Source: Streptomyces sp. (GTDB taxonomy: Bacteria; Actinomycetota; Actinomycetes; Streptomycetales; Streptomycetaceae). From it: a stretch of 5,963 nucleotides of DNA. This document shows, piece by piece, positions 1 through 5,963 of the stretch; position 1 is the first letter of the stretch, and each line of letters opens with the position of its first letter. Position numbers and translations under genes: made by a program. The stretch is taken from the NCBI GenBank assembly GCA_003519485.1, contig DOWQ01000164.1, forward strand, positions 1 through 5,963, given 5' to 3'. Below the pieces are notes generated by a model. That model did no database searches. It was not told where the DNA came from and saw only the letters and a list, made by a program, of their open reading frames with translations.

Positions 1-11
1 GCGAGGATCGC

Positions 12-14
12 TAG
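12..14 (+). other. In-frame TAG at the window edge, inside the condensation domain
   Basis: In the frame of the C-A-T gene the first bases read Glu-Asp-Arg-TAG-Asn-Pro-Pro. C domains usually have Tyr-Asn here (the 'YN-P' stretch before the first beta strand), so TAG most simply replaces TAC. At 12 bases from the edge a sequencing or assembly error is the likeliest cause; a true nonsense mutation cannot be excluded. Confidence 0.6.
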
Positions 15-3000
15 AACCCGCCGACCGAGATCGAGGGGCCGTTCGACGTCGCGGCACTGCGGGTGGCGGTCGAGACGCTGGTCGACCGCCACGAGGTGTT
101 CCGTACCACCATCGCCGCCGTCTACGGCGTGCCCCAGCAGGTGGTGCAGGCGAAGATCGACCTGCCGCTGACGGTGATCGACCTCAGGGACGAGCCGGCC
201 GAGAAGCAGGAGCAGCTCGTGTCCGACCAGCTCCTCGCCTCCGCCCAGCAGCCGTTCGACCTGGAGTGGGGCCCGCTGTTCCGGGTGGAGCTGTACCAGC
301 TGGACGAGGACTGGCACATACTGCTCGTCAACCTGCACCACATCATCACCGACGTGCACTCCTTCGAGCTCGCAATGTCCGAGCTGATGGGCTTCTACAC
401 GACGGCCGCCGACGGAAAGCAGCCGGCGGGGGAGCGGCCCGCGGTGCACTACGCCGACTTCGCCGCCTGGCAGCGGCGCACTCTCGGGGGCGCCGCGATC
501 GACCAGCAGCTGGAGTACTGGCGGGACCGGCTCCGTGGGCCGCTGCCCGTCCTGGACCTGCCGACGGACCTGCCGGCCAGGGACACCACGGCAAGCCGTG
601 GGGCATCGGTGGCCATCGAGCTTCCCCGGGCGGTGTCGCGACGGATTCGCGAACTGTCCAAGGAGAACAACACCACCCCGTTCGTGACCGTGCTCACCCT
701 GCTCAACGTACTTCTGCACAGATACAGCGGTCAGACGGACATCGTGGTCGGCATCCCCAGCGCCAACCGGGACCTTCCCGAACTGGAGAGCATGCTCGGG
801 ATCTTCCTGAACACCCTCGCGCTGCGCAGCGACCTGTCGGGCGACCCCACGCTGACCGGGCTGCTCGGCGACGTCAAAGCTGGCACGCGCGGTGCTTTCG
901 CGAACCAAGACGTTCCGTACGAGCGGGTGATCAATGCGATCTCGGTCGACCGGTCTTCGCGACAGGGAGGCCCGTTCCGGGTCATGCTGGCGTTCCAGCA
1001 CGAGATTCCGGCGATGGGGCTGCCCGGACTGACGATGACCGACGTCGACCTGGGCCTCGACGTGAAGTCGATCAAGTTCGACCTGGTGTTCTCGGTCATC
1101 GAGACCGAGTTCACCTACCGGGTCGTGCTGGAGTACAACACGGACCTGTTCGTCGAGGACAAGGCATGGCGCATCCTCGACCACCTGAGCGTGCTGGCGG
1201 CCGACGTGGTGGCCGATCCCACGAAGCGCCTCTCGGAGCTCGTGATTCTGCCCGACGCCGAGCGCCGGCAGATCGAGAAGTGGTCGACGGCGTCCTGCGG
1301 TCCCTACCCCACGGATCTCTTCCTGCACCGGCTGTTCGAGGAGCAGGCTCTCCGGACCCCCGACGCCGACGCGGTCGAGAGCGGCGACGCCCGGGTCAGC
1401 TACCGGGAACTCGACCGGCGGGCGGACCGGCTGGCAGTGGAGCTGGCGGCGCGCGGCGTCGGAACGGACGAGCTGGTCGGCCTGTGCTCGGAGCCCTCAG
1501 TGGACCTCATGGTGGGCATCCTCGGCATCCTCAAGGCCGGGGCCGCCTACGTACCGATCGACCCCATCGCACCAGCCGACCGGATGGCGTACGTCATCGC
1601 GGACAGTGGGATGAAAGTCCTGGTCACCACCCCGGAGCTGCACGCCCAGCTGCCGGCCGGAGCCCTCGGCGGCGTGGATGTGGTGAGCGCCAACCCTGTG
1701 AGCGGGGCCGGGCACGCCGACCCCCTGCCGGCCGGTGCCACGGACGGCATCCGCAGGTCCGCGATCCACCCCTCGCAGCTGGTGTACTTGATGTACACCT
1801 CCGGCACCACTGGCAACCTCAAGGGCGTGGGGCTGCCGCACACCGCGATCACCCCGTGGATCCAGTGGGCACAGGACGTCCGGCCGCTCGGTCCGGGCAC
1901 CAGGGTCGTGCACAACCTCTCGTACCACTTCGACTGGTCCGCCGAGCAGATGTTCCACGCACTGACCAGTGGTGCCTGCCTGGTCATGCTTCCCCGAGAG
2001 GTCAGGGCCGACCCGCGGGCCACTGCGGAGTTCATCAATCAGCGGTCGATCAACCTGCTCTACCTGACCCCCACTCAGATGCGTGGCGTCGCGGACACGG
2101 ACATCAGCATGCCGACGCTGCGCCATGTGTCCATGGGTGGCGAGAACCTCGACGCCGACCTGGTGGTGCGGACGCGCAAGGTCATCTCCTCCGGATGCGA
2201 GATCTGGAACGAGTACGGACCGACGGAGACCGCGGGCGTGGCGCTGGCCGGCCGGATGGGCGACGAGCCGGTGGAGCGCTCCTCCATGCCGCTGGGCGAG
2301 CTGATCGCCAACGCCTCCTGCGCCGTCGTCGACCGCTGGGGGAACGCACAGCCCATCGGCGTCCCCGGCGAACTCTTGATCGGCGGTGACGGAGTCGCCC
2401 GTGGCTACCGCAACCGGCCGGGACTGACTGCCGGTCGTTTCGCCCCCGACCCCTTGAAGCCGGGCCGCCGCCTCTACCGCACCGGGGACCTGGTGCGCTG
2501 GCTGCCGGGCGGTGAGATGGAATTCCTGGGCCGGATCGACAGCCAGGTCAAGATCCGCGGGGAGCGGGTCGAGCTGGAGGAGATCGAGTCGGTGCTGCGC
2601 GGCCACCCGGACCTGACCAATGCCGTGGTGGTGCTCGACTCGGGCCAGCGGCTCGTCGCCTATGTCGTGGCGGCGCCGGACAGCGGGATCGACACCGCCG
2701 CCGTACGGGCCTATCTGTCGCCGAAACTGCCCATTGTCATGCAACCCGCCCTCTTCATGTGGCTCGACGCCATCCCGCTGTCGGCAACCGGAAAGGTCGA
2801 CCGTCCGAGGCTTCCCAAGCCCGCCGCGGCACCTGTCGCCGCAGTGGACGTGGTGCCGCCCAGCACCGAGATGGAACACACCGTCGCGGCCACCTGGGTG
2901 GGCGTGCTCAAGCTGGATGTCGTCAACGTGCAGGCCAACTTCTTCGAGATCGGCGGGGATTCCCTCTCCCTGCTGGCGGTGGTCCACCGACTGCGTGAGC

Positions 3001-3149
3001 AACTCGGGCTGGACATCCCGGTGCGGTCCGTCGTGGACACGCCCACGATCGCGGCCCTGGCCGAGCAGATCGAGTTGCTGCGCTGGACGCAGGAATCCAA
3101 GAAGGCAGCCGCCGACACCAGCGGCGAGCGCGAATGGGGCGAGCTGTGA
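15..3149 (+). CDS. Non-ribosomal peptide synthetase, C-A-T module (5' partial)
   Basis: This protein adds one amino acid to a carrier-bound peptide. The C domain (about 15-1240) shows RHEVFRTT (C2), the active-site motif HHIITDV (336-356), YADFAAW, LGIFLNTL and NQDVPYE. The A domain (about 1317-2830) shows VSYREL, LKAGAAYVPIDP, YTSGTTGNLKGV, NEYGPTE, YRTGDLVRW, a GRIDSQVKIRGERVE core and the A10 lysine at 2793-2795. The T domain (about 2860-3085) has FFEIGGDSLS, with the phosphopantetheine serine at 2961-2963. Aligned by eye to the PheA pocket, the specificity residues read D-W-E-Y-S-G-E-G-V-K, which I cannot assign to a substrate. No epimerisation or thioesterase domain follows; a short charged tail ends the protein. 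The first ~30 residues of the C domain are missing and TAG occurs in frame at 12-14, so codon 15 is only where continuous reading begins. GTG at 63 lies inside the domain and is not a natural start. Product class is certain; substrate is unknown. Confidence 0.95.
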   Translation, partial: NPPTEIEGPFDVAALRVAVETLVDRHEVFRTTIAAVYGVPQQVVQAKIDLPLTVIDLRDEPAEKQEQLVSDQLLASAQQPFDLEWGPLFRVELYQLDEDWHILLVNLHHIITDVHSFELAMSELMGFYTTAADGKQPAGERPAVHYADFAAWQRRTLGGAAIDQQLEYWRDRLRGPLPVLDLPTDLPARDTTASRGASVAIELPRAVSRRIRELSKENNTTPFVTVLTLLNVLLHRYSGQTDIVVGIPSANRDLPELESMLGIFLNTLALRSDLSGDPTLTGLLGDVKAGTRGAFANQDVPYERVINAISVDRSSRQGGPFRVMLAFQHEIPAMGLPGLTMTDVDLGLDVKSIKFDLVFSVIETEFTYRVVLEYNTDLFVEDKAWRILDHLSVLAADVVADPTKRLSELVILPDAERRQIEKWSTASCGPYPTDLFLHRLFEEQALRTPDADAVESGDARVSYRELDRRADRLAVELAARGVGTDELVGLCSEPSVDLMVGILGILKAGAAYVPIDPIAPADRMAYVIADSGMKVLVTTPELHAQLPAGALGGVDVVSANPVSGAGHADPLPAGATDGIRRSAIHPSQLVYLMYTSGTTGNLKGVGLPHTAITPWIQWAQDVRPLGPGTRVVHNLSYHFDWSAEQMFHALTSGACLVMLPREVRADPRATAEFINQRSINLLYLTPTQMRGVADTDISMPTLRHVSMGGENLDADLVVRTRKVISSGCEIWNEYGPTETAGVALAGRMGDEPVERSSMPLGELIANASCAVVDRWGNAQPIGVPGELLIGGDGVARGYRNRPGLTAGRFAPDPLKPGRRLYRTGDLVRWLPGGEMEFLGRIDSQVKIRGERVELEEIESVLRGHPDLTNAVVVLDSGQRLVAYVVAAPDSGIDTAAVRAYLSPKLPIVMQPALFMWLDAIPLSATGKVDRPRLPKPAAAPVAAVDVVPPSTEMEHTVAATWVGVLKLDVVNVQANFFEIGGDSLSLLAVVHRLREQLGLDIPVRSVVDTPTIAALAEQIELLRWTQESKKAAADTSGEREWGEL

Positions 3150-3871
3150 GCAATACTCCCTCGTTGAGGATCGTGGGAGTCGAGTTCGGCCGGGAATCGG
3201 TTCCCCGCTCGTTCGCCACCCTGCTGCCGTCGGAGCTGCGCGAGAGCTACCTCCGCATCGACCCCCTGGACAACCCCGGGATACGCAAGGCCTACTGCAC
3301 GATCGAGGAGCAGGCGGACCACTGGGCGGCCGAGCTGGGGAAGGACGCCGAGACGCCGACCGTGGTGCTCGGCTACTGCTCCGGGTCCGGCTTCGCGTCC
3401 GAACTCGCGGCGAGGATCGGCGGAGACCCCGTCCTCGTCCTCGTCGACCCCGGCGTCCCGGCGGCAGAGGAGGTACAGGAACTGCTGGCCGAGCTGGCGG
3501 AAACCATGGACGAGGACATGACGCCACAGGACGTGCCCGAGATCCCTCTGGCGGACCACGGCGAGGCCATGGCAGTGATCGGCGACTTCCTGGACGCCAC
3601 GATGCAGCGGTGCGCCCCGGACCTCGACGAGGAAATCGCGGAGGCGCTGATCGGGCATCAGTGCGGCTGGATGAGCTACACGATGGCGGCGGGAGCCCAC
3701 GGCGGCACGCTGCCTAGGAAGCCGGCGTACGTCCTGCTCAGCGACGAGGGCGAATGGGACGACGCGGGGCCGGGCGAGGTGTACCACTTCCCCGTGGGCC
3801 CCGTTGCTCTGTTCTCCCGCGCCGAGGCCGCGGAAACCGTTGCCGGGGCGCTGACCGCAGCCCGGCTCTGA
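3146..3871 (+). CDS. Stand-alone thioesterase-like alpha/beta hydrolase with Cys in the nucleophile elbow
   Basis: A 241-residue protein, about the usual size of a discrete NRPS thioesterase. VVLGYCSGSG at residues 73-82 is the nucleophile elbow, with Cys78 (3377-3379) in the position where most family members have Ser. VLVLVDPGVP follows, and its Asp101 matches the acid at the end of the next strand in type I thioesterases such as the surfactin enzyme. The C-terminal segment that normally holds Gly-Asp-His reads G218-P219-V220; the nearest His is His214. No signal peptide or membrane segment is seen, so it should be cytosolic. GTG at 3146 is preferred because it overlaps the NRPS stop (GTGA) and has GGGG six bases upstream, suggesting translational coupling; ATG at 3134 is possible. 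Candidate roles are removal of misloaded groups, product release, or aminoacyl transfer between carriers, as for the Cys enzymes CmaE and SyrC. The fold call is fairly firm; the reaction is open. Confidence 0.8.
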   Translation: MSNTPSLRIVGVEFGRESVPRSFATLLPSELRESYLRIDPLDNPGIRKAYCTIEEQADHWAAELGKDAETPTVVLGYCSGSGFASELAARIGGDPVLVLVDPGVPAAEEVQELLAELAETMDEDMTPQDVPEIPLADHGEAMAVIGDFLDATMQRCAPDLDEEIAEALIGHQCGWMSYTMAAGAHGGTLPRKPAYVLLSDEGEWDDAGPGEVYHFPVGPVALFSRAEAAETVAGALTAARL

Positions 3872-3903
3872 CCGGTCGGCACCTGCCGCCCGGCTCCGAC
3901 CGG
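3861..3903 (+). repeat. Imperfect direct repeat across the thioesterase-like gene stop codon
   Basis: CCCGGCTCTGACCGG (3861-3875, containing the TGA stop at 3869-3871) recurs as CCCGGCTCCGACCGG (3889-3903) with one mismatch in 15. The 28-base period has 20 of 28 matches, so this may be an old tandem duplication. CTGACCG also occurs at 3851-3857 and 3914-3920. Confidence 0.6.
3872..3903 (+). terminator. Inverted repeat just after the thioesterase-like gene; possible weak terminator or mRNA hairpin
   Basis: CCGGTCGG (3872-3879) pairs perfectly with CCGACCGG (3896-3903) across a 16-base loop, starting one base after the stop codon. No T-run follows, and the P450 gene starts 61 bases later on the same strand. 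If real it is more likely an attenuating or mRNA-stabilising hairpin than a full stop. It could also be a by-product of the direct repeat that overlaps it. Confidence 0.35.
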
Positions 3904-3948
3904 GAGTTGCGTGCTGACCGGCGAGCCGCAGCCGTCCTCACCACTCAC

Positions 3949-3955
3949 GAAGAGG
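3949..3955 (+). promoter_or_regulatory. Ribosome binding site of the P450 gene
   Basis: GAAGAGG lies nine bases before ATG 3965. It fits actinomycete Shine-Dalgarno sequences and decides the start against the in-frame GTG at 3911. Confidence 0.7.
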
Positions 3956-3964
3956 CGACCACAC

Positions 3965-5161
3965 ATGGAACCAACCTGTCCGTACCGACGGGACAACGGG
4001 CTGATGCCGGTTGACCCGTGCATGGACTATCTCGCGCTCCGGGACGCCGCTCCCATCCGGCGGGACGATGACCTCGGCGTCTGGATCGTCACGGGATTCG
4101 ACCAGGTGCGAAAGCTCCTGCGGAATTCCGCGCTCTCCTCCGCCTGGACCGAGAACGGCAGGACACGGCTCCACGACCAGCAGGAGGGCACGGACGGCGC
4201 ACTGCGCACCGCAGACATCGTCCGGCGCTGGTTCATGTTCAACGACGCCCCGAGGCATGAGCGGCTGCGCGGCCTGATCGCACCGCTGTTCTCCACGGCC
4301 AGGCTCGCCGGACTCCAGCCGTTCGTCGAGGAGTCCGTGGACCAACTGCTCCACGGTGTCACCGAGCAGATCGACGTCATGGCCGACCTGGCGGTGCCGC
4401 TGGCGAGCCGGGTCGTCTGCCGGCTGATCGGACTGCCGCGGGAGGTGGCCCCGCGCATCGCGGCCTGGGCCTCGGACATCGACGCCCTGCTGGTCGCCGA
4501 CTACCTGCCCGAGGTCGTGAAGCGGGGGACCCGCGCGCTGGAGGAGATCGAGCAGGCGGTGGCCGCGGTCAGGACCGGGGCGGGCGTTCCCGAGGGGTCG
4601 GCGCTGGAAGTCTTGTCGCACGCGTACGGGACCAACCTGATCGAGGAGCAGGACATCGCCGCCACGGCGAGCCTGCTGATCTTCGCCGGGTTCGACACCA
4701 CGTCCACGTTCATCGGCAAGGCCGTCCGCGCACTCATGCACACCGAGCAATGGAGCGCCGCGACACCCGAGCGGATCACCTCGCTCGTGGAGGAACTCCT
4801 GCGGTTCGACACCTCGGTGCAGCAGGTGGCGCGCATCGCGCTCCACCCGGTCGAGATCGAGGGGCACCGGATCGAGCGCGGCGAGCTGGTTCTGATGATG
4901 CTCGGCGTCGCCAACCGTGACACCGGCACCTTCGCGGACTCGGACGTTCTGGACCCCGGTCGGCAGACCGGCAGACACCTGGCCTTCGGCTACGGGGCGC
5001 ACTACTGCCTGGGCGCCGGTCTGGCCCGGATGGAGGTTGGTGCGGCGTTGAACGGACTCGTGAAGCGGTGGAGCCACGCGGAACTGGCCGCGCCCCCAGT
5101 GCTGCGGCCGCACAACGGCGTGGCTGTCCTCGAACACCTGAGGCTGAGCGTCCGCAACTGA
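3965..5161 (+). CDS. Cytochrome P450 (NRPS-associated monooxygenase)
   Basis: A 398-residue soluble class I bacterial P450 of normal length, with no membrane anchor. It should need ferredoxin and ferredoxin reductase, and neither is in the window. Visible motifs in order: WFMFNDAPRHERLRGLIAPLF in the B'-C region, the I-helix AGFDTT (residues 241-246, with the acid-alcohol pair Asp244-Thr245), the K-helix E277-L-L-R280, and the heme loop FGYGAHYCLG with ligand Cys348 (codon 5006-5008). Everything needed for oxygen activation is present. ATG at 3965 is chosen because GAAGAGG lies nine bases upstream; GTG at 3911 would add 18 residues unlike P450 N-termini. It lies between the thioesterase-like gene and an NRPS gene that starts with an A domain. 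That context fits oxidation of a carrier-bound amino acid or of the finished peptide. Substrate and position cannot be read from the sequence. The P450 call is certain. Confidence 0.96.
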   Translation: MEPTCPYRRDNGLMPVDPCMDYLALRDAAPIRRDDDLGVWIVTGFDQVRKLLRNSALSSAWTENGRTRLHDQQEGTDGALRTADIVRRWFMFNDAPRHERLRGLIAPLFSTARLAGLQPFVEESVDQLLHGVTEQIDVMADLAVPLASRVVCRLIGLPREVAPRIAAWASDIDALLVADYLPEVVKRGTRALEEIEQAVAAVRTGAGVPEGSALEVLSHAYGTNLIEEQDIAATASLLIFAGFDTTSTFIGKAVRALMHTEQWSAATPERITSLVEELLRFDTSVQQVARIALHPVEIEGHRIERGELVLMMLGVANRDTGTFADSDVLDPGRQTGRHLAFGYGAHYCLGAGLARMEVGAALNGLVKRWSHAELAAPPVLRPHNGVAVLEHLRLSVRN

Positions 5162-5180
5162 GCCGAGCGTCCGCAACCAA
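5143..5180 (+). repeat. Short tandem duplication across the P450 stop codon
   Basis: GCTGAGCGTCCGCAAC (5143-5158) recurs as GCCGAGCGTCCGCAAC (5162-5177), 15 of 16 identical. As a tandem unit the period is 19 bases with 16 of 19 matches, and the first copy contains the TGA stop at 5159-5161. The second copy lies in the 66-base spacer before the next NRPS gene. The period is not a multiple of three, so the second copy adds no in-frame coding sequence. Confidence 0.7.
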
Positions 5181-5218
5181 CCGCAAGCAGTTCCGAGACC
5201 TCGAAGAGCCGTTAGATT

Positions 5219-5222
5219 GGAG
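5219..5222 (+). promoter_or_regulatory. Ribosome binding site of the A-first NRPS gene
   Basis: GGAG lies five bases before GTG 5228. Spacing is short but acceptable, and it is the only purine-rich match near a start that keeps the whole adenylation domain. Confidence 0.6.
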
Positions 5223-5227
5223 TGGTT

Positions 5228-5963
5228 GTGAGTACGAAGACCGCGCAGGGGACTGTGCCGCAGATGGTGGAGGAGAGGGCACGCCTCAGGCCCGACACGG
5301 TGGCCGTCGTCCTCGGGAGTGCGAGCGCCGATTCCGCCCGGCTGACCTACCGCGAGCTGTGGGACGCCGCCGGTGCCGTCGCGGACCAACTGACCTCGGT
5401 ACCGGGTTTTTCCCCCGGCGCGCTCGTCGCGACCCTGTTCCCGCGCGGGACCCAGGGAGTGGTCTGCCAACTCGGCGCATGGCGCGCAGGGGCCGTCTAC
5501 CTGCCGCTGGACGGAGCACTTCCCCAAGCACGGCGGAACGCGATCCTGAGCGACGCCCGGCCCTTCGCGGTGCTGTCGCCGGGGGCCGGGCCGGCCGAGG
5601 TGTCGATCGACGTCGCCGCGGCGGAGCCGAGCGACGTCGAGGAGGCCGATGCCGAGGTCGCGTACGTCATCTACACCTCGGGTTCGACCGGCACCCCCAA
5701 GGGGATCGAGGTGGGCCACGCGAGCCTCGGCAACCTCGCCCGCTGGCACCGGGACACCTACCTGACCGGGCCCGGGGTACGGGTCGCGGCCTTCGCGGGA
5801 CTGGGATTCGACGCCTCGGTGTGGGAGGTGTGGTCGGCGCTCGCGAGCGGCGCGACGCTGGTGCTGCCCGACGGCATCGTCACGATGGACATCGACGCCG
5901 TGTGCCGCTTCATGGACGACTGGTCGATCGAGCAGAGCTTCCTAAGAAGTCATCTCATTTGGT
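5228..5963 (+). CDS. Non-ribosomal peptide synthetase beginning with an adenylation domain (3' partial)
   Basis: Reading is open from GTG 5228 to the window edge (245 codons). The protein starts at once with an adenylation domain and has no C domain, so it is either an initiation module or a discrete A(-T) loading protein. Motifs: LTYREL (A1), WRAGAVYLPLD (A2), IYTSGSTGTPKG (A3, residues 148-159, P-loop Lys158) and GFDASVWEVW (A4). Aligned by eye to PheA, the first pocket residues are Asp195, Ala196, Trp199 and Phe238, i.e. D-A-W-F, the start of the classic leucine code (DAWFLGNVVK). Six pocket positions lie outside the window, so leucine is only a suggestion. GTG 5228 is supported by GGAG five bases upstream and by typical A-domain sequence beginning about ten residues later. 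The last seven codons (from 5942) leave the family consensus, where FLPTPLAE would be expected, and are probably not true coding sequence. Confidence 0.92.
   Translation, partial: MSTKTAQGTVPQMVEERARLRPDTVAVVLGSASADSARLTYRELWDAAGAVADQLTSVPGFSPGALVATLFPRGTQGVVCQLGAWRAGAVYLPLDGALPQARRNAILSDARPFAVLSPGAGPAEVSIDVAAAEPSDVEEADAEVAYVIYTSGSTGTPKGIEVGHASLGNLARWHRDTYLTGPGVRVAAFAGLGFDASVWEVWSALASGATLVLPDGIVTMDIDAVCRFMDDWSIEQSFLRSHLIW
5942..5963. other. AT-rich terminal stretch that departs from the adenylation domain
   Basis: The final 20 bases are 35 percent G+C inside a strongly G/C-rich gene, and their translation (LRSHLIW) replaces the near-invariant LPTPLAE of this A-domain segment. It reads as low-quality, vector or misjoined sequence at a read or contig end. 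I cannot identify its source. Confidence 0.55.

Noticed and set aside
266..2389. Second plus-strand open frame (707 codons) inside the C-A-T gene
   Set aside because: It is an alternate frame of the NRPS, rich in Arg, Pro and Ala with no domain, while the main frame holds all C and A motifs.
1497..3527. Very long minus-strand open frame (676 codons) opposite the NRPS and thioesterase-like genes
   Set aside because: It is the complement of well-supported coding sequence with GC-rich third positions; its translation is Arg/Gly/His-rich and shows no recognisable domain.
2620..3717. Plus-strand open frame bridging the NRPS end and the thioesterase-like gene
   Set aside because: It is out of frame with both; no family signature, and both real genes are fully supported through this stretch.
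3911..3964. Upstream GTG start giving an 18-residue longer P450
   Set aside because: No ribosome binding site is evident before it, the added residues do not look like P450, and ATG 3965 has a good one.
5162..5227. Promoter before the A-first NRPS gene
   Set aside because: The 66-base spacer contains TTAGATT, but I see no convincing -35/-10 pair and the gene is tightly packed behind the P450.
5402..5418. CCGGG/CCCGG inverted repeat with a T-run in the loop, resembling a terminator
   Set aside because: It lies inside the A-domain coding sequence, the T-run is in the loop and not after the stem, and the stem is only 5 bp.
3938..5749. Long minus-strand open frame (603 codons) opposite the P450 and the second NRPS gene
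   Set aside because: It spans two real genes and their spacer on the other strand, has low-complexity composition and no motif; a high-GC shadow.

Overview
The window is a high-GC piece of a non-ribosomal peptide synthetase (NRPS) gene cluster. Strong G/C bias at third codon positions, GTG starts and dense out-of-frame shadow reading suggest an actinomycete such as Streptomyces or a relative. The genus is inference. All four genes lie on the + strand, closely packed, and read as part of one operon-like unit that continues beyond both ends.

Layout: (1) about 15-3149, the 3' part of an NRPS gene encoding one module, condensation-adenylation-thiolation (C-A-T). The start of the C domain is missing, and an in-frame TAG sits at the very edge of the window. 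(2) 3146-3871, a stand-alone thioesterase-like alpha/beta hydrolase whose start overlaps the NRPS stop by 4 bases. It has Cys instead of Ser in the nucleophile elbow, and I see no His in the usual catalytic position. (3) 3965-5161, a complete soluble bacterial cytochrome P450. (4) 5228 to the window end, the first ~240 residues of a second NRPS protein that begins directly with an adenylation domain and has no preceding C domain.

How they may work together: the C-A-T protein adds one residue and has no release domain of its own. The A-first protein at the right end can start a chain or charge a carrier that feeds the line in trans. A P450 next to an A-first NRPS protein recalls cassettes in which a carrier-bound amino acid is beta-hydroxylated (OxyD, NovI, NikQ, P450sky). 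The Cys-type hydrolase could edit or release, or move an aminoacyl group between carriers as CmaE and SyrC do. These joint roles are inference; the domain identities come from motifs in the sequence.

The two spacers (3872-3964 and 5162-5227) each begin with a short imperfect direct repeat that overlaps the preceding stop codon. The first also holds an 8-bp inverted repeat. Both extreme ends of the window look unreliable: a TAG where the family has Tyr at 12-14, and an AT-rich tail from about 5942 that leaves the adenylation-domain consensus. No tRNA, rRNA, CRISPR array, insertion sequence or convincing promoter was seen. I found no in-frame TTA codon in the four genes.
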